The notes beneath the pieces were generated by a model. That model searched no databases. It saw nothing but the letters and a program-made list of their open reading frames with translations, and was not told where the DNA came from. Shown in pieces: positions 53,838 through 64,000 of a stretch of DNA of 64,000 bases. This DNA is from Halochromatium roseum. Its GTDB lineage: Bacteria > Pseudomonadota > Gammaproteobacteria > Chromatiales > Chromatiaceae. The translations under genes and the position numbers were made by a program. The stretch's first letter is position 1, and every line of letters starts with the position of its first letter. The stretch covers positions 328,153 through 392,152 of the forward strand of contig NZ_NHSH01000061.1 of assembly GCF_016653315.1 (NCBI RefSeq). The letters are read 5' to 3'.

Positions 53838-56800
53838 ATGACGCGCAAGAAAACGATGCCACCGAAACGCTCGCGCGAGCATCAGTATCAGCATCAGCAT
53901 CAGCATCGGCAACGCCAACGCCAACGGCAACGCCGACGGCGCCGGGAGCGCTTCTGGGCCTGGCTGAGGCTGGCCTTGGGTCCATCCCTCGCGCTCCTGC
54001 TTGGCGTTGGCCTGCTGATTGGCCTCAACAGCGAGCGCGGCCGCGACCTGATCGCAAGCGCAATCAACACCGGAACCGCCGGCCGGGTGCGGATCAGCGG
54101 CCTCGGCGGCTCGCTGCCGTTCGCACCGCGGCTGGCGTCGCTCGAACTCGCCGACGCGGACGGATGCTGGCTGCGGATCGAACAGGCTCAGCTGGAGCTC
54201 AATCCCACCGCACTCTTGGTCGCCACACTCGAGATCCGCGCGCTCACCGCCACTGCCGTTGACCTGCGGCGTCTGCCGTCGGGCAACACCGGCTCCAACG
54301 GTGAATGGTCACCCCCGCTCGCTCTCAAGTTACAGCGACTGGAGATCGACCGACTGCGCCTGAACGGCCTGATCGCAGCGGCGCCAATCCTGTCGATTCA
54401 GGGCTCCGCCGTGCTCTCGCGCCAAGGCTCGCTCGAGACCACGCTCGCGATCAGGCCGCTCGATCCGTCCGACCTGAGAGGTCTCGCGACCGTCAACCTT
54501 CGCTTCGAGCGCCGCCCCGCGACATCCGAGGCCAGCCTGGCGCTCGATGGTGACTGGGCCGGTCAACCGATCACGGTGCAGATGCAGCTGCGCCGCGACC
54601 AAGACAAGACGCTAGAACTCTCACTGGGCGACAGCCACTGGTCCGGAATCGGCGCCTCGGGCCAGCTGCGATGGCCAAGCCAGGACCCCCTCCCCTTCGG
54701 CGACATCCGTCTTCAGGTCGCCAAGCTGGACGCGCTGAATCCGCTGCTCGCGCCTTGGCTCCCAATCTCCGCGCCTGTCGCGTTGTCCGGACGTCTCAAC
54801 GTCGAGCTGATCTCAGACCCGAACGGGTTGCTGATCGCCGAGTTTGAGGGTGAGGGATTGCAGCTTCTGCAGCAGGTCCGGCTGGGGCGCTTGGCGCTGC
54901 GAACCGAGATCGAGGATGTGCTGGAGCAGCCCCGGATTCACTCGGCCCTTAAGCTGGTTGAGCTGAGTTCGCCCGGCGTTGACGCCGACCTCAACGCAGA
55001 GGTCAGCGGACCGATCACCAACTTGCTGCTGGATACCGAAGCCAGACTGCGCCTGAAGCCGTTGAGCGGCGACGCCAAGCTCCAGCTCAGCGCCACTGGC
55101 GAGCTGAAGCCCTTCGACCGTCTGCTGCGGCTGAGCGCAGCCTCGCTCGAGTTCATTCGGCGCAGGCCTGATGCACCAGACCAAGTTGCACCAGACCAAG
55201 TTGCACCAGACCAAGTTGCACCAGACCAATCGACACCACAGAGAGAGGGGCTCCGTGACAACGGGTCTGCGCTCGGGTCTGCACGTGCGCGAACCCCGGC
55301 GGTCACTGCTAACGGCCTTGGAGTGCAGCTGATCGAGTCAGGGTCTATCGATTTCAGCGATGGCCTGAACATCGACACACTGACATTTGCGCTCTCGGCG
55401 CCGACGGCGAGCGGATGGCCTGGGACCAGTGGCCGCGTCAGGCTCAGCGGGCGGCTCGCACCAGCGCTTGCTCTGGATGCGCGCGCAATCGACATCCCGC
55501 TCGCGACCCTGATCGACCTCCTGCCAGGCAGTGCCGCACTGCCCGAGCCTGTGCGCGGGTTTAATGGGCTTATCGACCTCGAGACGCGTCTTGAGGGTGA
55601 GCACAGCGCACCAAGCGGTCGTCTGGATCTGCTCGCACGAGAGATCCGTTCGGAGAACGGTGCCGCAGTCGGCCTGCCAAGTGGTGAGCTGAGGATCGCG
55701 CTGCGCGTCGGCTCGCAAGCGACGACCATCGAGGCATCGGCCTTGGCTGGCAGGCACGCTCATCTCGACCTACGCGGCCAAATCGACGGCTCGCCGTTCA
55801 CGACGCTCGGAACCCTCTCGCTACACACACGCGGCCGTCTCGACGCGGGGCTATTCAACCCTCAACTTGCCGCCAGTGGCCGCACACTGGAGGGTCAGCT
55901 CGCACTGGATCTCGGCCTCGGCGGCCGACTCAACAAGCCGCGGCTCGAGGGCGTCGTTCGATTCAGCGAGGGTGCCTGGAAGGATCAGCTCAGCGGCCTG
56001 GTCCTGACTCAGATCGATGGCGAGATGGCCCTGTCCGGCGACAGTCTCAGACTGACGCGGCTGAGCGCACGGGCCGACCCAGGAACGATCGAGCTGAGCG
56101 GCAGCCTCGGCTGGCAGGCACCCAGGCAGCCGATTGACCTCAGCCTCATTGCCCGCCAGGCGAGCCCTGTGCGACGCGACGCACTCAAGCTCCAAGCCGA
56201 TGCCGACCTTCGGCTCAGCGGCGAGCTAGCGGGCGATATGAGACTCGAAGGCGGCCTTCGTTTCGACCAGATCGCGCTGCGCATCCCGGAGCGTTTTCCG
56301 GCGACCGTTGCGACGCTGGAGGTAAAGGAGATCGGGCCGCGTCGCCAAGCTCGGCGAGATCCGCGACCCAGGAGCGGCATCGAACTCGGCTCGCCAGCCA
56401 GGGTCGCGCTCGACCTGCGCATCGATGCCCCACGCGCCATCACCCTGACCGGACGCGGGGTCGATGCCGAGCTTGGCGGCGAGATCAACGCCCGCGGCAC
56501 CCTCGCCAATCCGGCCATCATCGGCGACTTCCGGCTGCTGCGCGGCGAGTACGCGCTGCTCGGTCAGCCGCTGCGCTTCAGCCACGGACGCATCGGTTTC
56601 GATGGCGCCTCGATGCTCGACCCGACGCTCGACCTCGAGGCGCGGGTCACGGCCGAGGGCGCCACCGCCATCCTCAGCGTCGAAGGCAGCGCACGCCGAC
56701 CTCGGATCCGGCTCTCCGGCGAGCCGCAGATGCCCGAGGACGAGGTGCTCGCCCGGTTGCTCTTTGGCCTCTCGCGCTCCCGGCTCTCGGCGCTGCAAAT

Positions 56801-57122
56801 CGCACGACTCGGTCTGGCCGCAACCTCACTGGCGGGCATCGACAACCCTGCACTCGGATTGCTCGAGCGCACCCGTAGCGGACTCGGGCTCGATCGCTTT
56901 CGCCTCGATCACGGCGCAGAGGGCCACGGCCGCGGCGACGCCATCCTCGAAGGCGGTCGTTACCTCAGCGAGCGTGTCTATCTCGGCGCCCGCCAAGGCA
57001 CCAGAGTCGGCGACACCCAAGGCATCCTGCGCATGCAGGTCGGCCCGCGCATTCGCCTCGAGACCGATGTTGGCGCCAACAGCGGCGCGCGCGCCGGCGC
57101 GGCCTTCGAGTTCGAGTATTGA
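53838..57122 (+). CDS. tamB: Translocation and assembly module subunit TamB
   Basis: Inner-membrane-anchored AsmA-like bridge protein, 1094 residues. A His-Gln then Arg-Gln repeat tract (about 15-40), one TM helix (Leu-Ala-Leu-Leu-Leu-Gly-Val-Gly-Leu-Leu-Ile near 52), a long beta-rich periplasmic groove and the C-terminal DUF490 domain (about 740-1094) ending in Arg-Ala-Gly-Ala-Ala-Phe-Glu-Phe-Glu-Tyr. Features such as Arg-Gly-Glu-Tyr-Ala-Leu-Leu-Gly-Gln-Pro-Leu-Arg-Phe and Gly-Gly-Arg-Tyr-Leu-Ser-Glu-Arg-Val-Tyr-Leu-Gly confirm the family. The ATG at 53838 is chosen; an in-frame ATG-less extension to 53796 overlaps tamA. An inserted 15-bp repeat codes Asp-Gln-Val-Ala-Pro four times near residue 450. 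Confidence 0.94.
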   Translation: MTRKKTMPPKRSREHQYQHQHQHRQRQRQRQRRRRRERFWAWLRLALGPSLALLLGVGLLIGLNSERGRDLIASAINTGTAGRVRISGLGGSLPFAPRLASLELADADGCWLRIEQAQLELNPTALLVATLEIRALTATAVDLRRLPSGNTGSNGEWSPPLALKLQRLEIDRLRLNGLIAAAPILSIQGSAVLSRQGSLETTLAIRPLDPSDLRGLATVNLRFERRPATSEASLALDGDWAGQPITVQMQLRRDQDKTLELSLGDSHWSGIGASGQLRWPSQDPLPFGDIRLQVAKLDALNPLLAPWLPISAPVALSGRLNVELISDPNGLLIAEFEGEGLQLLQQVRLGRLALRTEIEDVLEQPRIHSALKLVELSSPGVDADLNAEVSGPITNLLLDTEARLRLKPLSGDAKLQLSATGELKPFDRLLRLSAASLEFIRRRPDAPDQVAPDQVAPDQVAPDQSTPQREGLRDNGSALGSARARTPAVTANGLGVQLIESGSIDFSDGLNIDTLTFALSAPTASGWPGTSGRVRLSGRLAPALALDARAIDIPLATLIDLLPGSAALPEPVRGFNGLIDLETRLEGEHSAPSGRLDLLAREIRSENGAAVGLPSGELRIALRVGSQATTIEASALAGRHAHLDLRGQIDGSPFTTLGTLSLHTRGRLDAGLFNPQLAASGRTLEGQLALDLGLGGRLNKPRLEGVVRFSEGAWKDQLSGLVLTQIDGEMALSGDSLRLTRLSARADPGTIELSGSLGWQAPRQPIDLSLIARQASPVRRDALKLQADADLRLSGELAGDMRLEGGLRFDQIALRIPERFPATVATLEVKEIGPRRQARRDPRPRSGIELGSPARVALDLRIDAPRAITLTGRGVDAELGGEINARGTLANPAIIGDFRLLRGEYALLGQPLRFSHGRIGFDGASMLDPTLDLEARVTAEGATAILSVEGSARRPRIRLSGEPQMPEDEVLARLLFGLSRSRLSALQIARLGLAATSLAGIDNPALGLLERTRSGLGLDRFRLDHGAEGHGRGDAILEGGRYLSERVYLGARQGTRVGDTQGILRMQVGPRIRLETDVGANSGARAGAAFEFEY
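53879..53935 (+). repeat. CATCAG then CGCCAA hexamer tract in tamB
   Basis: Hexamers CATCAG and CGGCAACGCCAA encode alternating His-Gln then Arg-Gln residues just before the TamB membrane anchor. The basic stretch fits the positive-inside rule for an N-in anchor, but the alternating pattern points to repeat expansion. Confidence 0.85.
55173..55230 (+). repeat. 15-bp in-frame repeat (Asp-Gln-Val-Ala-Pro) in tamB
   Basis: Three exact copies and a partial fourth of GCACCAGACCAAGTT lie in tamB. Copies are identical, implying recent expansion. They add a flexible insert to the periplasmic beta groove. Confidence 0.95.
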
Positions 57123-57199
57123 TCAGGCGAGCACGCACGCGCGCGCTCAACTGAGCTAGGCTTAAAGGAGACAGCTGCACGCGCGAGAGGCCATCCGTC

Positions 57200-59128
<1,929 letters not shown>

Positions 59129-59143
59129 GTCCTCAACTACTCA

Positions 59144-60670
59144 CTACTCACTACTCACTAACGCGAGATCCTCATGCAAGATCCGGATCAGCTCCTGCAC
59201 CGCAAGCGGATGCGCGAAACCACCATGGCCGGTCGGCACGATCACCTCAGACTCGGCACTCGGCAGATGGGCACTCCAATAGGGGACGACCCCATCGGAG
59301 CTGCGGCTGATCTCGCCGCGCCGCCCCCGATTACCAATCACCGAATGCGTCGGCACGCTGATCTCGGCCTGATCGAGTAAGGCCAGGAATGGAGAATCGG
59401 GCGAGAGCCCTTGGATGCTGGTTGGAATACGGTCGGCGTCGAGACCCGCCAGACGATCAGTGACCAACTCGAGCTCATTGCGAACCCAGTTTGGCAACCG
59501 GATCAAGCGCGAGACCCAGAGCGCGAGATTAAACGTGGCAAGCCTGCTGCCGCGATGCGGCGTAAACATGAAGATGGCACGGCTGATGTCGTCGCGCGGC
59601 TCGAAGATCAGCGCCTGCCGCACCGGACTGCTGGCCGGCAGCTGCGAGACTCCGGGCAGGATCTGCTCCGCCGCAACGGCGTCCAACCCCGTAATCTGGG
59701 CTCGGGATAACACCCCGCCCATGCTGTAGCCGACCAAGACGATCGGTTTGGTCGGCCCATGAACCGCCACCGCCTGATCCAGCTCCGCGCGGAGCTGCAT
59801 GGCCGAAAGCGGTACCGGTTGTGCGGTTGGATAATAGAAGAACCAGAACTGGTAGTGCTCCCGCACGCTCGGGTCCGCCATCAACTCGCGCACCAGTCGG
59901 TTCCACATCTGCGGCGTCGTCATCAAGCCGTGGACCAGCACCAGCGGTCGCTTCTCGGGATCAAACGGCTGCAAGAAGGTCAGCCGCGACTCACCCGCAA
60001 AGCGATCGGCACGCAGCAGATAATGTAGACCAGCGAGCGGCCCCGGCCCCAGTGCGCGAGTGGCATCGAGCGGAGCCTCGAGATCCATCGCGACCGGCAG
60101 CGGCTGGCGTTGGTCTCGCGGACCCGCGACAGGACCGAGATCAATCGACTCCACGCGCAGCGGATCAGCGAGAGCGACCCGGAGTTGATCGGCCTTCGGT
60201 GCCGGTAAGGCCAGCGCTGTGAGCGGAACCCGGTAGCCGCGTCTGGGTGCGTTGGCCCCGCCCGGAATGATCGAGCCAACCGCGGGCGCCCCCAATCCAG
60301 GCCGCTGTAGCCCTGAATCGGCCTTGGCGGGCCGGCGCACCGGATCGATCTCGGCCAAGTCCTGCGGATCGCGCCAGTTCGGCGGATCAGCGGGGGCTAT
60401 GATCAGTTCAGGTGCAACCTCACCCTCGGCAACCGCGGGCAGAACGCGCTCCAGTGTGCGCCGATACTGAGTCTGCGCTCGAGTGCGCTCGGCATCGCTC
60501 GCCTGTGTCGAACCGAGAATGGCGAGGGACTGCTCGAGATGCTCCCGAGCCAGTTCCGGCGCTGGCTTGGTTGGCGCGAGGGACTGACAGCCGCTGAGTG
60601 CGAGTGCCATCAGCGCCAACGCAAGCCATGCTGGCGACGGTGATCCCAACTGCCCGACAAGCCACGACAT
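59144..60670 (-). CDS. Lipoprotein alpha/beta-hydrolase (lipase-like)
   Basis: A 508-residue lipoprotein hydrolase. The lipobox Leu-Ser-Gly-Cys follows a hydrophobic signal starting at the ATG 60670; the longer frame from 60775 is possible but gives no signal at its N-terminus. A Pro/Ala-rich region about 30-240 is followed by the hydrolase core: His-Gly-Leu-Met oxyanion loop near 287, nucleophile Gly-Tyr-Ser-Met-Gly-Gly near 347, and a late His in Gly-His-Gly-Gly-Phe. Probably anchored in the outer membrane and acting on lipids or esters in the periplasm. Convergent with the V-type subunit gene (16-bp gap). Confidence 0.85.
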   Translation of the reverse strand: MSWLVGQLGSPSPAWLALALMALALSGCQSLAPTKPAPELAREHLEQSLAILGSTQASDAERTRAQTQYRRTLERVLPAVAEGEVAPELIIAPADPPNWRDPQDLAEIDPVRRPAKADSGLQRPGLGAPAVGSIIPGGANAPRRGYRVPLTALALPAPKADQLRVALADPLRVESIDLGPVAGPRDQRQPLPVAMDLEAPLDATRALGPGPLAGLHYLLRADRFAGESRLTFLQPFDPEKRPLVLVHGLMTTPQMWNRLVRELMADPSVREHYQFWFFYYPTAQPVPLSAMQLRAELDQAVAVHGPTKPIVLVGYSMGGVLSRAQITGLDAVAAEQILPGVSQLPASSPVRQALIFEPRDDISRAIFMFTPHRGSRLATFNLALWVSRLIRLPNWVRNELELVTDRLAGLDADRIPTSIQGLSPDSPFLALLDQAEISVPTHSVIGNRGRRGEISRSSDGVVPYWSAHLPSAESEVIVPTGHGGFAHPLAVQELIRILHEDLALVSSE

Positions 60671-60787
60671 GGCCCGCCGCTCAAATGGTCGCGGAAGTCG
60701 CTCTATGGCTTGTTGAATCAGTGCCAAAGCGAATCGGAAGCCGATATGCTCAGCAGATGTACTCGGTCTGTTCACATAAGCAGCGAC

Positions 60788-61021
60788 CTAGTCGATATTG
60801 CCGCGCCGATGTTGGTCGAATAGATAGCCGCCGATCAGGCCGGTACCGGCGCCAATCGCAGCGCCACGGCCCGCATTACCACTAAGCGAGCCAATCGCAG
60901 CACCACCAGCCGCCCCCATCAGGGCGCCGCTGCCGGCACGGCTGGTGGTGGTCTCGCCACAACCTATCAACACCAGCGTTGCAACAATCATCACTACAAC
61001 CAGGAGGCCAATACGGTTCAT
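60788..61021 (-). CDS. Small glycine-zipper lipoprotein
   Basis: A 77-residue lipoprotein. Signal Val-Val-Met-Ile-Val-Ala-Thr-Leu-Val-Leu-Ile-Gly-Cys, then a Gly-zipper (Gly-Ser-Gly-Ala-Leu-Met-Gly-Ala-Ala-Gly-Gly-Ala-Ala-Ile-Gly) typical of YMGG/17 kDa-like outer-membrane lipoproteins. GGAG lies 8 nt before the ATG at 61021. A direct repeat CTAAGTCGA (61037-61045 and 61053-61061) stands just upstream and may be a regulator site. Confidence 0.82.
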   Translation of the reverse strand: MNRIGLLVVVMIVATLVLIGCGETTTSRAGSGALMGAAGGAAIGSLSGNAGRGAAIGAGTGLIGGYLFDQHRRGNID

Positions 61022-61142
61022 CGTTAACACTCCAGTCTAAGTCGATATAGCGCTAAGTCGACATTGCTTCGCGCGGCCTTGCATCATCGGCAGCCGTCGC
61101 GCTCTTTATGACATCGATGCGCGCCCCGGCGCCATAACAGGC

Positions 61143-61541
61143 TCAGCGACAGGGATAGGCCTTAGCCAATGACCGCACCAAGCCAACCACCGGCTGCTCA
61201 CCCATGAGCTCAGCGTCGCCCTTGTTCGCCTCTGCCCAGGCGACGAAAACCGTGCGGCCGTTAGCAACCGTGGTGCCCTCCGGGTAGCAGATCAGACGCT
61301 TCATATCGCGCTTGTTCGCGACCCCATCGTGATACTGGACGGTTGCTTCGATAAAGCCGGTGCAGGCCAGTTGGGCTGGCGAGCTTGGGTCAGCGGCGCA
61401 GACTTGATAGAGGTCTTCCGTGGTGTCGAAACGCAGATCCTCGGCTTCAACGGCGATGGCTGGACCGGCCATCATTCCAACCAAGGCAATCACAGAGGTC
61501 AAAGCGGCGGTCTCACGACCAAAACGACGGGGAGAAGACAC
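61143..61541 (-). CDS. Rap1a/Tai-type secreted protein
   Basis: A 132-residue secreted protein. Signal peptide (Ala-Leu-Thr-Ser-Val-Ile-Ala-Leu-Val-Gly-Met-Met-Ala-Gly, cleaved near Ala-Ile-Ala-Val). The mature part has the Rap1a/Tai family pattern: Thr-Thr-Glu-Asp-Leu-Tyr-Gln-Val-Cys-Ala, a second Cys in Ala-Cys-Thr-Gly-Phe-Ile-Glu, a third in Leu-Ile-Cys-Tyr-Pro-Glu-Gly and a fourth in the final Pro-Cys-Arg, so two disulfides are likely. Known members are immunity proteins against T6SS peptidoglycan amidase effectors; many relatives occur without T6SS, and none is visible here. Confidence 0.75.
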   Translation of the reverse strand: MSSPRRFGRETAALTSVIALVGMMAGPAIAVEAEDLRFDTTEDLYQVCAADPSSPAQLACTGFIEATVQYHDGVANKRDMKRLICYPEGTTVANGRTVFVAWAEANKGDAELMGEQPVVGLVRSLAKAYPCR

Positions 61542-62341
61542 GGCGGGACTCCTTCGCTAGTTTGAGAGAAACGGATCTGAACTTCGATGAGGTGGCTGCA
61601 ACAGTGCAGTCAAGGTACATCACTGCACTGCCGTCGACGTCGGCTGAGCAACAGGTGACTTGCCAACTGGCATCGGACGATCGAGCCGCAGAGCAATCCT
61701 CAGGCCTAAGCGATCGAATCATACGCGACCGCGCCAGCGCTGGGTTAGCATCTTCGGGCTTAAAAAATAGCCGTGACCCTGGCTTCGAGTGTCTGGCCGC
61801 AGCTTGGGACCGAATCCCACTTCGCCTTTCAGCGGGGTTCGAAAAAAGTTCCGCACTGTTCAGCGATTGACCGATCTAAGCGGCACGTCACAAAACAGTA
61901 ACCAGAGCAAGGGTCGGGCGGCCTAGGTCCGCCAGTTACGAACAGGGTTATCCACAGGCACCGTGGATAACCCGAGCTTGACAAGAACCGCTCGAGCGTT
62001 CTCGTGACGGGAGCGCGCAAGCGCGCCAAGTCATTGATTTAATATCGGCTGACCAACCCCTGCGCATATCGACAATGAAGCCTACAACGCCCTGTTCAGC
62101 CAATGAATTGCGTTCGTTATCGGCAATCCATCAACAGGGTTGTGCACAAGGTCTGTGAATGGATCAACATCGCGGCCGTAACGGCGTGCTAGCACCGCAG
62201 CGATCGCCCAAAGAGCAAGGCGACCATGAACTGGCAAAACCGATCGTTGGTGCTGGGCTCGCAGTCGCTTGGACGACGGCCCTGATCCAGTTACCCTCTC
62301 GCAGCAGGATTCAGTACAGGATTCAGTAATTAGGTCAGGCG
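61542..62341. other. 800-bp non-coding region with two inverted repeats
   Basis: No gene was supported. A 9-bp inverted repeat CAGTGCAGT/ACTGCACTG (61602-61610, 61622-61630) lies just upstream of the Rap1a-type gene. A second, GGGTTATCCAC with its inverse after 7 nt, is at 61945-61973 and contains a consensus DnaA box. A 10-bp palindrome TTGTGCACAA is at 62140-62149. A minus-strand frame (62082-62354) encodes protein-like text but has no start signal or family match. Confidence 0.5.
61945..61973. promoter_or_regulatory. Inverted pair of DnaA-box-like sites
   Basis: GGGTTATCCAC and GTGGATAACCC form a perfect 11-bp inverted repeat with a 7-nt spacer. The left arm with the next base gives TTATCCACA, the consensus DnaA box; the right arm gives TTATCCACG. 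No third box or AT-rich unwinding region lies alongside, and no replication gene is near, so this is a DnaA-binding or regulator site candidate rather than an origin. Confidence 0.4.
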
Positions 62342-63544
62342 ATGAAGATGACAAAGAAACGGGTGCTCTGGATCGGTGGTCTGGTCTTGGCGCTGCTCGC
62401 CGCGCTCGGCGGCTACGTCTTCTTCATCTCGACCAATGCCGCTCTGAGCCGCGCTGAAGCCTTCGAGTTTCGGCGCATGCAGGTCGCACGCGTCGGAGCT
62501 GAGAATGTCTTTCGCTTCTTCTTTGTCAGCAACCGGACCGCTGAACCTGGCCCAGAGCCACTGATCGAGCGGATTGGCAACCAGCGCTCGTCCGAGCTGC
62601 TGTTCGGCTCCTTCGATACCGAGATCGAGCCGACCCTGGGCCTGGGCATGTGGCTGGACGAAAGCAGCTGGCTCCTCGATGAGGAGATCCAGATCAGGAA
62701 CATCACCCGGCTCGACCAGACCGCCTTCATCCAACAGCTGCGCGGCATGGTCTCGGCCTCACCGCATCGGGGGATACTTGTGCTTGTGCATGGGTTGCGC
62801 ACGGACATGAATTACGCGATGCGCGGCACCGCCTTCCTCGCCCACATCCTCGACATCAATGCCCCGGTGCTTGTATTCGACTGGCCGGGAAACCAAGGCG
62901 ACAGCTTGCGCGGCTACCGCCAAGCACAGCGCATCGCGACCGCCTCTGGCGCCGAACTCGCGGCGACGCTGCGCCTGCTGATCGATGAGGTCCGCCCGCA
63001 GCGTCTCTGGGTGGTGGCCAACAGCTTAGGCTCACAGGTCGTGGTCGACGCGATTTCGCTGCTCGCCCAGGCCCCGGACCTCGCCGACGCCGAGCGCGAG
63101 ATCAGCGATGTCATCCTGACCGCGCCCGACATCAGCAGCAGCCGATTTAACGCGCAATTCAAGCATCAGCTCGCAGCGCTGGTCGACGACACAACCATCT
63201 ACGTCTCATCGAACGACCGCGCCCTGCTGTTGAGTCGACTGGTCAATCTGCAGCGCCGACTCGGGCAAAGCACGCTCGATAAGACCGATGCCGAACTCAT
63301 CGATGAGATCGAGCAACTGCTGGAGCTGGTCGAGGTCGATCGCAACGACGGCCGGGTCGCGCTGGTCGACGTGACGCCAGTCAATCGCACGCGCAACTTC
63401 CATAACTTCAGTCTCGAGGTGCCTGAGTATTTCGACGACATGTTTCTGCGCCTAACCAATCCTGGTAGTCCGCTGAACCGTCAGCGCTACCAATTTCGCA
63501 CAGCCGACGGCCGGCTCTACTCGGTCCTCACCCGCGGTCGCTGA
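62342..63544 (+). CDS. DUF900-type alpha/beta-hydrolase with membrane anchor
   Basis: A 400-residue protein with an N-terminal signal-anchor (Trp-Ile-Gly-Gly-Leu-Val-Leu-Ala-Leu-Leu-Ala, residues 10-30) and a DUF900-like hydrolase fold. His-Gly-Leu-Arg oxyanion loop near 152, Trp-Pro-Gly-Asn-Gln-Gly-Asp near 183, nucleophile Ala-Asn-Ser-Leu-Gly-Ser-Gln (Ser near 226), acid in Thr-Ala-Pro-Asp-Ile, and a His in Phe-His-Asn-Phe near 360. The N-terminal part contains Arg-Phe-Phe-Phe-Val-Ser-Asn-Arg-Thr, the usual opening of DUF900 proteins. Probably periplasmic; substrate unknown. Confidence 0.82.
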   Translation: MKMTKKRVLWIGGLVLALLAALGGYVFFISTNAALSRAEAFEFRRMQVARVGAENVFRFFFVSNRTAEPGPEPLIERIGNQRSSELLFGSFDTEIEPTLGLGMWLDESSWLLDEEIQIRNITRLDQTAFIQQLRGMVSASPHRGILVLVHGLRTDMNYAMRGTAFLAHILDINAPVLVFDWPGNQGDSLRGYRQAQRIATASGAELAATLRLLIDEVRPQRLWVVANSLGSQVVVDAISLLAQAPDLADAEREISDVILTAPDISSSRFNAQFKHQLAALVDDTTIYVSSNDRALLLSRLVNLQRRLGQSTLDKTDAELIDEIEQLLELVEVDRNDGRVALVDVTPVNRTRNFHNFSLEVPEYFDDMFLRLTNPGSPLNRQRYQFRTADGRLYSVLTRGR

Positions 63545-63736
63545 CGCAGGATCCGGATCGCAGTCTCATATCACAGACTCATAATAGACTTGTGACTAAA
63601 TAATATTTTTTTATTTTTCAGTAACCTGACGAGCATTCTTTCAGTAAGCTTTTTCAAAACAACAGCTTAACCTTGAAAAGTTATAATTCGACCCTATTAA
63701 TAATTGAATGGCAACCATTTTTTAATAAAACTCAAA

Positions 63737-64000
63737 ATGAGAAAATTCAAATCGATCAATATCAGAAACAAGCGGCAATTTCTTGCTTTCACAGGGATTT
63801 CTGAAGAGGATTTTGATAAATTGCTGATTGAGTTCACTCGCGCTCTCGATCAAGATAGGCGAAAAAATTACCAAAAAAATCGAGCAAGCCGTCAAAGACG
63901 TCCGGGTGGTGGACGTTTAGGTGTTTTATCTACTCCTGAGCTAAAACTTTTCTTTGTTTTGTTTTACTTAAAGAACTACCCAACCTTCGATATTCTTGGT
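63737..64000 (+). CDS. IS transposase, N-terminal part (runs off window)
   Basis: An ATG at 63737 opens a frame to the right edge. It reads Arg-Gln-Phe-Leu-Ala-Phe-Thr-Gly-Ile-Ser-Glu-Glu-Asp-Phe-Asp-Lys-Leu, then Arg-Pro-Gly-Gly-Gly-Arg, then Leu-Ser-Thr-Pro-Glu-Leu-Lys-Leu-Phe-Phe-Val-Leu-Phe-Tyr-Leu-Lys-Asn-Tyr-Pro-Thr and Phe-Asp-Ile-Leu-Gly. This matches the HTH_Tnp_4 N-terminal region of IS5-superfamily DDE transposases. Base composition falls sharply from about 63595, so the element and its flank differ from the rest of the window. The left inverted repeat was not identified. Confidence 0.75.
   Translation, partial: MRKFKSINIRNKRQFLAFTGISEEDFDKLLIEFTRALDQDRRKNYQKNRASRQRRPGGGRLGVLSTPELKLFFVLFYLKNYPTFDILG

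Noticed and set aside
61945..61973. DnaA-box pair as a chromosomal origin
   Set aside because: Only two boxes, no AT-rich unwinding element and no dnaA, dnaN, gidA or parAB genes around.
62082..62354. 90-codon minus-strand frame in the gap before the DUF900 gene
   Set aside because: Plausible amino-acid mix but no start signal, no motif and it crosses the start region of the DUF900 gene.

Overview
The window is high-GC DNA apart from its last 400 bases. It looks like a gammaproteobacterial chromosome, most likely a purple sulfur bacterium (Chromatiales). That placement is inference from gene content: urease accessory genes with a urea channel, TamA/TamB, outer-membrane phospholipase A, KatG, 3-hydroxybutyrate dehydrogenase, an orphan V/A-type ATPase subunit I and many toxin-antitoxin cassettes. 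No rRNA, tRNA, CRISPR array or photosynthesis gene was seen.

Layout. 1-3.9 kb: urease maturation operon ureE (5' end outside the window)-ureF-ureG-ureD, then a urea channel. 4.1-7.2 kb: three small TA-type cassettes (MNT/HEPN, hicAB, ParD-like/RelE-like) around a CDF cation exporter. 7.2-12.8 kb: YihY membrane protein, a 7TMR-DISM hybrid histidine kinase and an NhaP-type antiporter. 13.1-18.3 kb: an unknown gene, two MetX-like alpha/beta-hydrolase genes (the first a double-hydrolase fusion), and a DUF433 gene whose DUF5615 partner is reduced to 29 codons. 18.6-27.1 kb: a degenerate coiled-coil nuclease-like gene, an alpha/beta hydrolase, patatin, remnants of an AAA_14/DUF4143 ATPase cut by a 157-bp inverted-repeat element, a Uma2 nuclease, a CASTOR/POLLUX channel fragment, a flavin disulfide reductase and a GntP permease.

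27.4-32.6 kb: an accessory island with an MmeI-like single-chain restriction-methylation enzyme between two pieces that resemble phage MuF-type toxin proteins (a PBECR-like nuclease tail and an HExxH protein), plus a small partner gene. 32.7-41.5 kb: MscK-like channel, rhodanese, BdhA, an SLC13 transporter with two RCK_C domains and a BaeRF-family protein. 41.6-48.7 kb: a RelE-type TA pair, a two-TM protein, an AraC-type response regulator, a second hybrid kinase with a periplasmic solute-binding sensor, and katG. 49.1-57.1 kb: a HipA_2/DUF3037 pair (DUF3037 looks truncated), pldA, tamA, tamB. 57.2-63.5 kb: orphan V-type subunit I, a lipoprotein hydrolase, a glycine-zipper lipoprotein, a Rap1a/Tai-like protein, an 800-bp non-coding stretch and a DUF900 hydrolase. 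63.6-64 kb is AT-rich and starts an IS transposase that runs off the window.

Two patterns cut across the window. First, short tandem repeats are very common, both in-frame inside genes (His-Ser, Gln-Gln-Gln-Asp, Ser-Asp/Glu-Thr, Asp-Gln-Val-Ala-Pro) and between genes, where 13-bp units recur at three loci. Second, several accessory genes survive only as collinear fragments (AAA_14, DUF5615, solute-binding protein, POLLUX, MuF pieces), so this is a region of continual insertion and deletion. Nothing here is a complete, convincingly new multi-gene system. The best candidates for a second look are the MetX-like tandem pair, the MmeI/MuF island, the two kinases sharing one output module, and the tandem-repeat expansion itself.
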